NCBI GenBank assembly: GCA_963814955.1
Contig: CAWFEX010000015.1
Location: 682,001 to 746,000, forward strand
From: DATCJA01 sp963814955
GTDB taxonomy: Bacteria > Acidobacteriota > Vicinamibacteria > Vicinamibacterales > UBA2999
DNA: 64,000 bases
Reading direction: 5' to 3'
Numbering within the stretch: the stretch's first letter is position 1; every line of letters starts with the position of its first letter. Under the pieces are notes generated by a model. The model was not told the origin of the DNA and did no database searches. It saw nothing but the letters and a program-made list of their open reading frames with translations. The translations under genes were made by a program, and so were the position numbers. Shown here in pieces: positions 43,560-52,386 of the stretch.

Positions 43560-44258
43560 ATGACGCTCCCCAAACAGTCTCTGCGATTGACGGTCAGCGG
43601 CCGCGGCAGGCGGCACAACCTGCGCGTCGGCGTGCGCCAGGCCGTGATCGCCGGCTGGACGAGCCGCGATGCCGTCGCCGTGGAGCAGCACATCCGTGAA
43701 CTGGAGGAACTCGGGGTCGCGCGGCCCCTTTCCATTCCGGCCTTCTATCGCGTATCGACAAACCGCCTGACCACTGATCCCGTCATCGAAGTGAGCGGCG
43801 ATCGCTCGAGCGGAGAGGTCGAGTTCGTGCTCGTGCAGTGCGGAGGACATCTGTATGTCGGTGTCGGCTCCGACCATACGGACCGCAGCGTGGAGACGTA
43901 CAGCGTCGAGGTCGCCAAGCAGATGTGCGACAAACCGCTTGCGAAGGAGGTGTGGCCCTTCGCTGACGTCGACGCACATTGGGATGCGCTGATCCTGCGC
44001 TCGTGGGCCGGTGTCGGACCACACTGCGTGCTGTATCAGGAGGGGCCGGTGTCGACAATGCGCACTCCAGGGGACCTCATTCAGCGGTTCACCGGCGCCG
44101 CTGCGCTGCCGGATGGCACGGTCATGTTCTGCGGAACGCTGGCTGCCCACGGCGGCATCAGACCGGCGCAGCGATTCGAGCTCGAGATCGAAGATCCGGT
44201 GCGGGGGCAGCGGATCCGCCACGCCTACGACGTCGTCTCGCTGCCGGCCTCGGCGTGA
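43560..44258 (+). CDS. DUF2848-family protein
   Basis: 232 residues, cytoplasmic. Matches DUF2848: NLRVGVRQAVIAGWTSRDAV, VEFVLVQCGGHLYVGVGSDH, TDRSVETYSVEVAKQMCDKP, LPDGTVMFCGTLAAHGGIRP and FELEIEDPVRGQRIRHAYDV. The C-terminal 'cold-barrel' style sequence resembles fumarylacetoacetase-like hydrolases (inference). First of five tightly packed genes with cupin, monooxygenase, binding protein and transporter, suggesting catabolism of an imported organic acid or aromatic. Confidence 0.86.
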   Translation: MTLPKQSLRLTVSGRGRRHNLRVGVRQAVIAGWTSRDAVAVEQHIRELEELGVARPLSIPAFYRVSTNRLTTDPVIEVSGDRSSGEVEFVLVQCGGHLYVGVGSDHTDRSVETYSVEVAKQMCDKPLAKEVWPFADVDAHWDALILRSWAGVGPHCVLYQEGPVSTMRTPGDLIQRFTGAAALPDGTVMFCGTLAAHGGIRPAQRFELEIEDPVRGQRIRHAYDVVSLPASA

Positions 44259-44301
44259 CGCAGCGGCCAATGCGTGGCCGATGTCCGCCTACAATGTGCC
44301 G

Positions 44302-44682
44302 ATGCACAAGCCCCATCTCGAGTTCCAGCGGCTGGATCTGACTGCCGGCTGGTCGACGCCGGACGGGTATCCGGCCGGCATCCAGCAGAAGATCCTCGCC
44401 ACCGATCTCGACGAACGGGGTAAGACGGGGAGCCGGACGCGGCTCCTCCGTTTCGATCCTGGCGTGCACACCTCCGCGCCGTTCGTTCACGATCACTGGG
44501 AGGAGGTGTACCTGCTCTCAGGCGATTTGATCGTCGGCAGCGATGCGGCCGGCAAGGGCGGCGAGGTCTTCGTCGGACCCACGTACGCGTGCCGCCCACC
44601 TGGTGTCGTCCACGGACCTTTCAGATCGGAGCGAGGCTGCCTCCTGTTCGAAGTGCACTATTACGATGACGCGGGGACATAG
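44302..44682 (+). CDS. Cupin-domain protein
   Basis: 126-residue single cupin. Seen: LRFDPGVHTSAPFVHDHWEE with VYLLSGDLIVG (cupin motif 1, His, His and Glu metal ligands) and YACRPPGVVHGPFRSERGCL (motif 2, His). Start at ATG 44302; ATG 44281 adds seven residues. The 3' end overlaps the monooxygenase gene by 17 bases. Could be a dioxygenase, isomerase or ligand-binding protein in the cluster's pathway. Confidence 0.88.
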   Translation: MHKPHLEFQRLDLTAGWSTPDGYPAGIQQKILATDLDERGKTGSRTRLLRFDPGVHTSAPFVHDHWEEVYLLSGDLIVGSDAAGKGGEVFVGPTYACRPPGVVHGPFRSERGCLLFEVHYYDDAGT

Positions 44683-45943
44683 CGGGGCGCCTCTCATCCT
44701 GATTGCCGGGGGCGGACCGGTGGGGCTTTTCTGCGCTCTGCTGTTGGGCCGTCGGGGATTGCCCGTGCGCCTGTTCGAGGCGTGCGCCGCGCCGCAGGCA
44801 GACCCGCGTGCCGCGACCACTCATCCAGCGACGCTCGAGGTACTGGGGGAGGCCGGCCTCGTCCAGGAAATGGCCCGCCTCGGCCTGGTCGCGCCGATCG
44901 TGCAGTTCTGGGATCGGCCGACTCGCTCGCTCGTGGCCGCGTTCGATCACGCGATCTTGCAGGAGGACACGCGCTATCCCTTCGTGGTGCAGTGCGAGCA
45001 GTTCAAGACCGCCACGATCATATTGAAACAGCTCGACCAGCTTCCCAACGTCGAGATTCTCTTCAACCGTCAGGTCATCGGCGTGACCCAGAGCGACACG
45101 CGAGTGAGGGTCGACGTCCGCGGCGCCGGCGGCGTCACGACGCACGAGGGTCTCTATGTCATCGGCGCCGACGGCGCCCGCAGCACGGTGCGGAAGCAGA
45201 CGGGCATTTCCTTCGACGGCTTTACGTGGCCGGAGCGGTTCCTCGTGCTCACGACCACGTTCGACTTCGAGGCGGCGATCGGCTGTTGCCCGCGGTCCTA
45301 CTTCGCGGATCCGGAGGAATGGTGCAACTGCTTCAAGGTGTCAGCCAACGGGCCGCCCGGGCTCTGGCGGCTCGTGTTTCCCACCAATCCCGCATCTTCG
45401 GATGAGGAGCTCGTGAGCGACGCCGCCGTACAGGCACGGCTGCAGAACTTTTTCCCGTTGTCCACACCGTACAACATCGTCCACCGGAACCTCTACGTAA
45501 CGCACCAGCGTGTGGCCGGCACCTTCCGCATGGGACGCGTCGTCCTCGCGGGCGACGCCGCCCATGTCAACAATCCGATCGGCGGAATGGGCTTGAACGG
45601 TGGCCTGCAGGATGCGGCCGCGCTCTCGAACGCGCTCGCGGCGATTGTGGCCGGCGAAGCACCAGACCGCCAGCTCGATCTTTACGACAGGCAGCGCCGC
45701 ACAGTGGCCGTCGAATTCGTGCAGCATCAAAGCATCGAGAACAAGAAGCGGCTGGAAGCCCGCGATCCGGCGATCCGCGCCCGCCATCTGGCGGAGCTGC
45801 GCGACACCGCATCCGATTCCGTGCGCGCGCGTCAATTCCTGCTGCGGACGTCGATGATCGCCAGTCAGCGCCGCGCGGCGGCCGTCAGCCTCGAGGACGC
45901 GCGTGCTGACACGCGCGCGCCGGCAGGTGGGCCGGTGACGTGA
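44666..45943 (+). CDS. FAD-dependent monooxygenase (class A)
   Basis: 425 residues from ATG 44666. Seen: LILIAGGGPVGLFCALLLGR (GxGxxG), LYVIGADGARSTVRKQTGIS (DG motif), GRVVLAGDAAHVNNPIGGMG (GD motif). Typical of aromatic-ring hydroxylases. Overlaps the cupin before it and the binding protein after it, so it is translationally coupled. The long antisense frame here is a shadow. Confidence 0.92.
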   Translation: MTRGHSGAPLILIAGGGPVGLFCALLLGRRGLPVRLFEACAAPQADPRAATTHPATLEVLGEAGLVQEMARLGLVAPIVQFWDRPTRSLVAAFDHAILQEDTRYPFVVQCEQFKTATIILKQLDQLPNVEILFNRQVIGVTQSDTRVRVDVRGAGGVTTHEGLYVIGADGARSTVRKQTGISFDGFTWPERFLVLTTTFDFEAAIGCCPRSYFADPEEWCNCFKVSANGPPGLWRLVFPTNPASSDEELVSDAAVQARLQNFFPLSTPYNIVHRNLYVTHQRVAGTFRMGRVVLAGDAAHVNNPIGGMGLNGGLQDAAALSNALAAIVAGEAPDRQLDLYDRQRRTVAVEFVQHQSIENKKRLEARDPAIRARHLAELRDTASDSVRARQFLLRTSMIASQRRAAAVSLEDARADTRAPAGGPVT

Positions 45944-46878
45944 AGCTCGCGGTTCCCGATCTCATCTCGAATTCCTATTTTCCGGCAGTCGCTGCGGTGG
46001 AGCTCGGCTTGTTCGCGCGCGAAGGACTCGATGTCGCGATCGAGCTGATATTCCCGGTCGACCAGGCGTACGCCGCGCTCGCACGCGGAGAAATCGACTT
46101 CGTCGGCGGCTCGGCCCATTCCGCGCTGGCGGCCTTTCCCGCATGGAACGGCGTCAAGCTCCTCTGCGCGCAGGCACAGGGCATGTACTGGTTCCTCGTC
46201 ATGCACGCCGACCTGCACGCGACACGTGGTGACGCCGGCGTGGTCCGGGGACGCCGAATCGGCGCAGCGCCCTGGGTGGACCTGGGCTTGCGCGGTCTCC
46301 TGAAGGCCTCCGGGATCGATCCCGTGCGCGACGATGTGCGCATCGCCCCCGTGCCGGGGACGGCGGGCCGGGGCGTGAATTTCGGTGTGACGGCCGCCAA
46401 GGCCCTCGAGGAGCGGCAGATCGACGGCTTCTGGGCCAACGGAATGGCCGCCGAGCTCGCCGTCCGCCGCGGCGTGGGTACGGTGGTGTTCGACGTGCGG
46501 CGCGGCGACGGTCCCGACGCCTGTTTCCACTTCACGCTGGCCTCGCTCGCGGCAACCGATCGGCTGATCGCACGTTCGCCGGACACCGCCGCGGCGGCGG
46601 TCCGCGCCATCGTCAACACTCACGCCGCCCTCAAGGCCGACCCGGGGCGCGCCATTTACGCGGTGCGGAAACTGTTTCCGCCCGCGGAGACAGAACTGAT
46701 TGCGGAGCTCATTCGGCGCGATCTGCCGTTCTACTCTGCGTCGATCTCGCCCGAGAGCGTCACCGGCATGACCCGCTTTTCCCGCGCGTGCGGCATTCTG
46801 ACCTCCGATCCTGACTACGACCACGTCGTGGCCACACAATTTCGTCCGCTGTGGGACAGCGTGGCCCTTCCGTCGTGA
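45940..46878 (+). CDS. NMT1/THI5-like substrate-binding protein without signal peptide
   Basis: 312 residues from GTG 45940, overlapping the monooxygenase stop (GTGA). Reads KLAVPDLISNSYFPAVAAVE, ELGLFAREGLDVAIELIF, GEIDFVGGSAHSALAAFPAW and DGFWANGMAAELAVRRG, the NitT/TauT/THI5-like binding fold. No signal peptide or lipobox is present and no ABC components are near; the next gene is an MFS carrier. It may therefore be a cytoplasmic binding protein or a THI5-like enzyme rather than an ABC receptor. Confidence 0.87.
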   Translation: MKLAVPDLISNSYFPAVAAVELGLFAREGLDVAIELIFPVDQAYAALARGEIDFVGGSAHSALAAFPAWNGVKLLCAQAQGMYWFLVMHADLHATRGDAGVVRGRRIGAAPWVDLGLRGLLKASGIDPVRDDVRIAPVPGTAGRGVNFGVTAAKALEERQIDGFWANGMAAELAVRRGVGTVVFDVRRGDGPDACFHFTLASLAATDRLIARSPDTAAAAVRAIVNTHAALKADPGRAIYAVRKLFPPAETELIAELIRRDLPFYSASISPESVTGMTRFSRACGILTSDPDYDHVVATQFRPLWDSVALPS

Positions 46879-48140
46879 ACACCACGTCGGCCCTTTACCG
46901 GTGGAACATTCTGCTGCTGCTGGCGAGCTGCCAGGCGATTGCCTATATCGACCGCGTCAATTTCGCCGTCGTGGGACCGCATCTGATCACGGACTACGGC
47001 TACACGGCCGCTCAGGTCGGCGTGCTGCTCTCGATCTTCAACTGGGCGTTCACGCTGTCGCTGCTCGCAGCGGGGCCCCTCGCCGACCGGATTCGCCCAC
47101 GCCGCTCCCTTCCAATTGGCGTAGGAGCATGGTCGTTCGCGACGGCCGCTTGCAGCCTCACCACGTCATTCACGCCTCTTCTTGGGTTTCGCGCCCTCGT
47201 CGGCGTCGGCGAATCGCTGATGATTCCATCGGGCTCGCGTGTGATTCGCGACACCTTCGACCCGAAGCATCGCGCCCTGGCGGTCGGAACCTTCTTTGCC
47301 GGCAACAAGATCGGACTGACGCTCGGCATTCCGCTCGCCTCGATCGTTCTGGTGCACTGGGGATGGGAATGGGTCTTCTACACCACAGGAGCCCTCGGCT
47401 TCCTGTGGATGGCCTGGTGGCTCGCGGTCTATCGCGCGCCGCCAGCAGACGCCGGGCCGCGCGTGTTTCCCGAGGGCGGCCACGCCGGGATCCGGTGGGC
47501 GACGCTGCTGAAGTACCGGACGACGTGGGGCGTCATGCTGGGGCAGGCTGGGTATCTCTACATCTACTATGTTTTTGCCACGTGGCTCCCCGGCTATCTC
47601 GTCCTCCAGCGCGGCATGTCGACGCTGACGACCGGTGTCGTCGGGATGCTGCCGTTCCTGATTGGAACGCTCTGCGTGCTGCTGGGAGGCTGGGCGGGCG
47701 ACCGGCTGATCGCTGCGGGACGACGCGTAACGGCCGTCCGGAAGGGATTCGCCGTCGGCGGGCTGCTGGGCGCGACCGTCTCTACGATCGCCGGTGCGTA
47801 CACGCCGGACACGCTCCTGGCGGTGACGTTCTTGACGTGTTCGGTCGCGAGCGTCAGCTTCTCCACGGCGGCCGTGAACTCGATGCCGATCGACGTGGCG
47901 CCGCCCCATGTCGTCTCATCGCTGGTGTCGTTGCAGAACTTCGGCGGAAACGTCGGCGGGTCGTTTGCGCCGCTGGTCACCAGTATGTTGATTTCCGCGG
48001 CGGGAGACTTCACCGTTCCGTTACTCGTGGCGGCGGGCGTCGCGCTGGTCTTCGGATGCGGCTCCTACGGTCTGCTGGTCGGCAATCTCGATCGGGAGCT
48101 GGGCAGCGCCCCGTCCAGGATCGCCGGCGCTCCTGTCTGA
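46875..48140 (+). CDS. MFS transporter, anion:cation symporter (ACS) type
   Basis: 421 residues from GTG 46875, overlapping the preceding stop (GTGA). Twelve-helix carrier with ACS-family features: QAIAYIDRVNFAVVGPHLI, GPLADRIRPRRSLPIGVGAW, GVGESLMIPSGSRVIRDTF, VGTFFAGNKIGLTLGIPLAS. ACS members import organic anions such as hexuronates, phthalate or hydroxyphenyl compounds with protons. It is the likely uptake system for the cluster's substrate. Ends four bases from a convergent gene. Confidence 0.93.
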   Translation: MNTTSALYRWNILLLLASCQAIAYIDRVNFAVVGPHLITDYGYTAAQVGVLLSIFNWAFTLSLLAAGPLADRIRPRRSLPIGVGAWSFATAACSLTTSFTPLLGFRALVGVGESLMIPSGSRVIRDTFDPKHRALAVGTFFAGNKIGLTLGIPLASIVLVHWGWEWVFYTTGALGFLWMAWWLAVYRAPPADAGPRVFPEGGHAGIRWATLLKYRTTWGVMLGQAGYLYIYYVFATWLPGYLVLQRGMSTLTTGVVGMLPFLIGTLCVLLGGWAGDRLIAAGRRVTAVRKGFAVGGLLGATVSTIAGAYTPDTLLAVTFLTCSVASVSFSTAAVNSMPIDVAPPHVVSSLVSLQNFGGNVGGSFAPLVTSMLISAAGDFTVPLLVAAGVALVFGCGSYGLLVGNLDRELGSAPSRIAGAPV

Positions 48141-48144
48141 CCGC

Positions 48145-49020
48145 TCAGATCACGAGCGCGGCATGATCGCTGCCGCCCTCGGTGAGCCCGCGCGCCTTCA
48201 TCCAGTCGTAGGTGCGGGCGAAGAGTGCCGGATCGTAATGGTCCACGTGCTTGTACCGGACGAACGCCCGCAGCAGTTCGGACGGCTGCAGAGCGCCGTT
48301 GGCGTGCACCGCCACATGATGGGCGTACTTGTAGAAGTCGGCATTGATGCGATCGACCGCCTGGTTTTCCGCATCGTAGTACGCGGTGCGCTGCTCGACG
48401 GTCAGATCGGCGGAGATCACTTCGCCTCCACGGTAGAAGCAGGCGGCAACGACGTGCGCGCCCTCCTTGATCCCGAGACTGATGAAGGGCTCCATCAACG
48501 TCGCCACGCGGATAGTCCCCTGCCTGAGCGCGACCCAGCGCGCCTGCGGCAGCCCGCCGCGTTCGATCCTGACATGGTCCGGACCGAGGGCGCTTTCGAG
48601 CATCTGCACGGTGCAGTAATGCGAGCCAGTCAGCTCCTGGACGACCACCGGCACATCGGCAAGGTCGCCCGGTACCTGCAGTGTTTCATCGAACGTCAGG
48701 ATGGCCTGAGCGGCCACTGCCGCCCGCAACGCAGCGATGTTCCCGGCGCGGGCGCCGCGTTCCAGCCGGTCGATGCTGGCCCATTCGCAGACGTTGTAGC
48801 TGTCGGCGGATCCGCACTCGAACATCTGCTCTTTGAGTCGCGACATGATCGGGCGTTCCGCGTTGTCCTTCTCGCGATCTGCGTAGGTGGCTGAGAAGCG
48901 GACATCGAGGCCAGCCGCCTCGAACAGCCCTTCCTCGATGCCGACGATGACCGGCAGATCGAACACCGGATTGTTCGGCGCAATCCTGATGACCGGCTTT
49001 TGCTGAACGGACGGCATCAT
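48145..49020 (-). CDS. Second signal-less substrate-binding-like protein
   Basis: 291 residues, NMT1/THI5-type: VIRIAPNNPVFDLPVIVGIE, EGLFEAAGLDVRFSATYADR, VPVVVQELTGSHYCTVQMLE, ARWVALRQGTIRVATLMEPF. Like the protein at 45940 it lacks a signal peptide. It converges with the MFS gene. Having two distinct signal-less members flanking one operon supports a cytoplasmic enzymatic or sensing role (inference). Confidence 0.85.
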   Translation of the reverse strand: MMPSVQQKPVIRIAPNNPVFDLPVIVGIEEGLFEAAGLDVRFSATYADREKDNAERPIMSRLKEQMFECGSADSYNVCEWASIDRLERGARAGNIAALRAAVAAQAILTFDETLQVPGDLADVPVVVQELTGSHYCTVQMLESALGPDHVRIERGGLPQARWVALRQGTIRVATLMEPFISLGIKEGAHVVAACFYRGGEVISADLTVEQRTAYYDAENQAVDRINADFYKYAHHVAVHANGALQPSELLRAFVRYKHVDHYDPALFARTYDWMKARGLTEGGSDHAALVI

Positions 49021-49233
49021 GCCCCTCCAGACTCCGATGAATCGGAGATTCTATACAACGACGCCTGCGATTCTTGACTGGCCAATTGCGAAACAGGCAT
49101 CGCGCGCTCCGGACCCCGACGGGGCGCGCCAGCTAAACGTCACAATTGTGCGCGGTTACGACGCAATGCGTGGTGGTCCGAATGTTGCCGCCCAGGATTC
49201 CCGCGTTCGGACCGCGCGACAAGTGAAAAACCT

Positions 49234-49752
49234 ATGGGATCGCGTTCGAGGGCCGGTAAGGCCCTGACACCGCCGACGGCTTCGCCCTGGAAATCGATGT
49301 GGGCAGCACGTCGCTTTATGCTCGGCCCGTCGCTCTCACGCTTTCAGGCAGTCGTCGGTACGCTGGCAGGGATCGTGTCGATCGCGGGCGCAGCGTTCTC
49401 TCTCGTGGAATTTGTCCGTCCGGCAAACACGGGAAACCTGGTGACTGTCGTGCAGGCTGCGGGCTCCCGCGGAAACGTCGCCGATGCAACGATCGAAGTC
49501 CTTACGACTCAGGACGCAATCGTTGCGACGCTCACGCCCGACTCTACAGGTCGCGTCACTCAGGAGCTGACGGAGGGTATCTACGTCGTCCGAGTAAGCC
49601 ATCCGCGCTATGCGCCTGAAGTGCGTCGCGTTCACGTGCTGCCGCGACAGACAGTGGAAATGAGAGCGAGCCTGCGGCCGGGTTCGTCCTCGCCGATCAA
49701 ACGCGCCGTCAACAGTGGAGTGAACACCGTCCGGAAGGCGTTTCGTTTTTGA
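49234..49752 (+). CDS. Membrane-anchored carboxypeptidase-regulatory-like domain protein
   Basis: 172 residues. One transmembrane helix (FQAVVGTLAGIVSIAGAAFS) near residues 37-60, then a small beta-sandwich like carboxypeptidase regulatory/CnaB domains: NVADATIEVLTTQDAIVATL, DSTGRVTQELTEGIYVVRVS and HVLPRQTVEMRASLRPG. The basic C-terminus ends KAFRF. Faces the periplasm by topology. Function unknown; the start could be any of three nearby Met. Confidence 0.7.
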   Translation: MGSRSRAGKALTPPTASPWKSMWAARRFMLGPSLSRFQAVVGTLAGIVSIAGAAFSLVEFVRPANTGNLVTVVQAAGSRGNVADATIEVLTTQDAIVATLTPDSTGRVTQELTEGIYVVRVSHPRYAPEVRRVHVLPRQTVEMRASLRPGSSSPIKRAVNSGVNTVRKAFRF

Positions 49753-49815
49753 CGGACCAGCGCCGAATGCTCGCTGCCACGACGCGAGGTTCGACGGCAT
49801 TGACGCAGGCTGCGG

Positions 49816-50562
49816 TTATCGTCGAATAGGAATCGGAGACGGCACGCCAAGGAAGCGTTCGCGAAAGCGCAGCTCGTCGGAGATGGTGTAGATCGTTTCG
49901 ATCATGGCACCGTCCTCAACGCGCTGGTACTTCACTTCTGCCGACCAGGGTTTCGTGAATGCGCCCGGATCCTCGAACGTGAAGTGCATCACCAGCGTGT
50001 CGCCGACGCGCCGGATACGCTCGACGATATGCAGGTCCTCGGTATGGGGGACGCCCTGTGAAGTGAGCCAGGTCGAGGTCTTGTAGCCGGTCGAATCGAC
50101 GACCAGTGTGTCGCCCTCCCACTTGCCGACTGCGTTGCCGTACCACGTCGCCGGGGCGTCGGGCGAGTGCTCCTTGTTGATCGCGATCTGACGCCAGTTC
50201 TGGTTGTATTCCCACAAGTGGTAGACGTAGTCGTCTGTCTGCACGAGCTTGAACTTCATCGGATGCATCTGGATCCGCGGGTATCCATTCGGGTCGGCGT
50301 ACAGGACCGCGGGATCGGTCGTCTCGCGGAAGTCACTCGAGGATGTCGGCTTCTCCGATTTCATCTTTTCGGCGGCCCACGGCGTGAGCGGGAAGCCCTC
50401 AGCTGGACGCAGCGACGCGCCGCCCGGGCCGCCAGGGTGAACCCAGGTACCCGAAATGTCCGGGCGCGGAGCCGGGGCCGGTGGTGCACTCTCCCGCGCA
50501 CAGCCCGCCACGGCTGCGGCCAAGAGTCCCGCCGTCACGATGACGAGTCGCTGCGCCCTCAT
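49816..50562 (-). CDS. Lipoprotein related to the 'DGKPDLSG' secreted family
   Basis: 248 residues. Lipoprotein signal LVIVTAGLLAAAVAGCARES with lipobox AVAGC. Core shared with the other family members: YGNAVGKWEGDTLVVDSTGY, KTSTWLTSQGVPHTEDLHIV and ERIRRVGDTLVMHFTFEDPG. Head reads PDISGTWVHPGGPGG. The first four bases overlap the end of the DUF6152 gene upstream, so they form a co-translated pair like 24775/25453. Role unknown. Confidence 0.88.
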   Translation of the reverse strand: MRAQRLVIVTAGLLAAAVAGCARESAPPAPAPRPDISGTWVHPGGPGGASLRPAEGFPLTPWAAEKMKSEKPTSSSDFRETTDPAVLYADPNGYPRIQMHPMKFKLVQTDDYVYHLWEYNQNWRQIAINKEHSPDAPATWYGNAVGKWEGDTLVVDSTGYKTSTWLTSQGVPHTEDLHIVERIRRVGDTLVMHFTFEDPGAFTKPWSAEVKYQRVEDGAMIETIYTISDELRFRERFLGVPSPIPIRR

Positions 50563-50927
50563 GCCCGGAGTTCCTTGCCGTCCGGCAGCACCACCTTGAG
50601 GAGTCTGCCGATCCGCGCGCCCCGCAGGCCCGGATTAAAGGTGACCGTCACCACGTCTCCCACCTTCAGCGACTTGCTGGTCCAGCCCCGGTTGGCGATG
50701 TTCGGCGGGGAGCCGAGCTCGAGCAGCCAGCGGGCGCTCTTGTCCTCAACGGACGCGATCCCGACCTCCACATGCGGATTCGTCCACATGAATTCCGTGA
50801 TCGTCACTTTCAGCGTCGTTTCCTTGCTGACGTCATAGAGCGATGCCGCTCCGTGATGCGCGAGCGAAGAAATCGAGAGCTGAAGAAGACCCACGATTAC
50901 AGCAAGAACCAATACCCGGCTGTGCAT
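50559..50927 (-). CDS. DUF6152-family exported protein
   Basis: 122 residues from ATG 50927 (MHSRVLVLAVIVGLLQLSIS). Signal peptide then AHHGAASLYDVSKETTLKVT, ITEFMWTNPHVEVGIASVED, and LKVGDVVTVTFNPGLRGARI, the canonical DUF6152 layout. Overlaps its lipoprotein partner by four bases. Second member in this window. Confidence 0.9.
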   Translation of the reverse strand: MHSRVLVLAVIVGLLQLSISSLAHHGAASLYDVSKETTLKVTITEFMWTNPHVEVGIASVEDKSARWLLELGSPPNIANRGWTSKSLKVGDVVTVTFNPGLRGARIGRLLKVVLPDGKELRA

Positions 50928-51021
50928 AAGGGCCTCGTTTGGAATCACGAAAGAACGACGAAAAACCGATGCGGAGTATACCCGGTCGCTCGAGTCTTGG
51001 TAAGCGGCTCTGGAGGAGGCA

Positions 51022-51108
51022 GTGATGCAGTTCGACGGCGACAAGACCGAAAACATGACGAAGATCTCGAATGACAGGGTCAGCCTCGAGCAGCTCGCAT
51101 GGCCGTGA
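51022..51108 (+). pseudogene. C-terminal relic of a SnoaL-like gene
   Basis: A 28-codon frame behind GGAGGAGG reads VMQFDGDKTENMTKISNDRV, then SLEQLAWP. It matches the last 29 residues of the SnoaL-like protein at 41030-41446 (VMQFDGDKIRHMTKIWNDSV) with several substitutions. The first 110 residues are missing. Whether the good ribosome site gives translation is unknown. Confidence 0.65.
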
Positions 51109-51216
51109 AGGCATGCGCCGAAGTGTGAAGGAAGTTCGAAGCCTCATCCGTGGGCCAGAGGTTATACTCCGCACCATGGACGCGCGACTCCCGATCCCGA
51201 TGTCTGATCCAGAAGC

Positions 51217-52336
51217 ATGAAGAAGCCGGCCTCGGGATTCTCTGCGTTCATCAGCTATGCCTCCGACGACCGCGAGAAGGCTCACGAGATCTGCAAGAGC
51301 CTCGAAGGCCGCGGATTGACTTGCTGGATAGCACCGCGCGATGTGCGCGCCGGCCGCGAATATGCCGATGAGATCGTCACCGGCATCGAAAATTCCAGGT
51401 GCCTCGTCGTGCTGCTTTCCAAGGCGGCGAACGCATCCGCCTTCGTCTGCCGGGAGGTGGAGCGAGCCGTCGCGAACCACAAACCGATTTTCCCCGTCCG
51501 CGTCGAGGCAGTCATGCCGGATGGGGGACTCGAGCTGTTCATCTCGGGAACGCACTGGCTCGATGCCTGGGAAGGCGACTGGCACGATCACCTGCGGCGT
51601 CTTGTCCGGGATGTTGCCGACCTGACGGCCGGGCCATCTCGGCCGCCAGCCCGTCCAGATGGGGAGCGTCGCCGGTTGCGCGTTCTGTATGGGGCTGCGG
51701 CGCTCGTGATTGTGGCGGCGGCGTTGGGCGGGTTTGCCATGTGGACGTCCCTGCGGAACGGCAGCGAGACACCTGCGTCCGAGGCCCGACCGCCATCCAG
51801 TGCGGAACCCGTGAGCGAGCCAGTCGAATCATCACCGGCACTCGTCGAGGCGGGCACCGGGTCGGCCGCAGCCGTCGACCCGAAGACCCGATCGTCGGCC
51901 GCAGTCGAAGCGAGCCCCGGCCTGGCCTCGGCCAGGGATGCCCGCGCGCAGAGCACGCTGAATCAAGTGACGCCACCGGCGTCGGGCGTCGGGTACTCGC
52001 GCGGTGCCGCCGCCGGACGGCCAACCTTCGGCGCAGCGGACCGCCGTTTCTGGTCCTTCCGCCGTGCAACGCAGCGCCGAACTGGACGGGTTGCAGGATG
52101 ATTACAGCGACCTCTCGCTTCGGGGTGGCGTGATTGACGACACTCTGAATCGTCTCTGGGAAGAGATGCGGCCGCTCGCTCCAAGGCTCGATATCGCCAC
52201 GCGGCAACGAAGCCTCAAGGCATCGCTGACGCGGGCACGCGACGCGCTCGACAACAGGGATGCTGCCGCGGCGAGGAAATACCTCGAAACCGCACGGGCT
52301 GATGCCGCGGCACTCGACGAGTTCCTGGGACGCTGA
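51217..52336 (+). CDS. Second TIR-domain membrane protein (frameshifted)
   Basis: About 370 residues after frame repair. TIR domain residues 1-140: FSAFISYASDDREKAHEICK, GLTCWIAPRDVRAGREYADE, CLVVLLSKAANASAFVCREV (keeping the candidate catalytic Glu). One transmembrane helix (VLYGAAALVIVAAALGGFAM) near 150-170, a Ser/Ala/Pro-rich linker, then a helical C-terminus (LNRLWEEMRPLAPRLDIATR and RALDNRDAAAARKYLETARA). The frame breaks near 52004 in a GCCGCCGCC run; one extra base explains it. Followed 50 bases later by a CsgG-like gene. Confidence 0.83.
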
Positions 52337-52386
52337 GCCGTGCTGGAGCGGTTGAGCGAACCAACCTCACGGGAAGGGTGAACATC

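Noticed and set aside
46901..48166. 421-codon plus-strand frame parallel to the MFS gene
   Set aside because: Offset frame within the MFS gene, Arg-rich and without hydrophobic helices.
49019..49267. 82-codon frame upstream of the membrane-anchored domain protein
   Set aside because: No ribosome site, no conserved-looking motif and overlap with a better supported gene.
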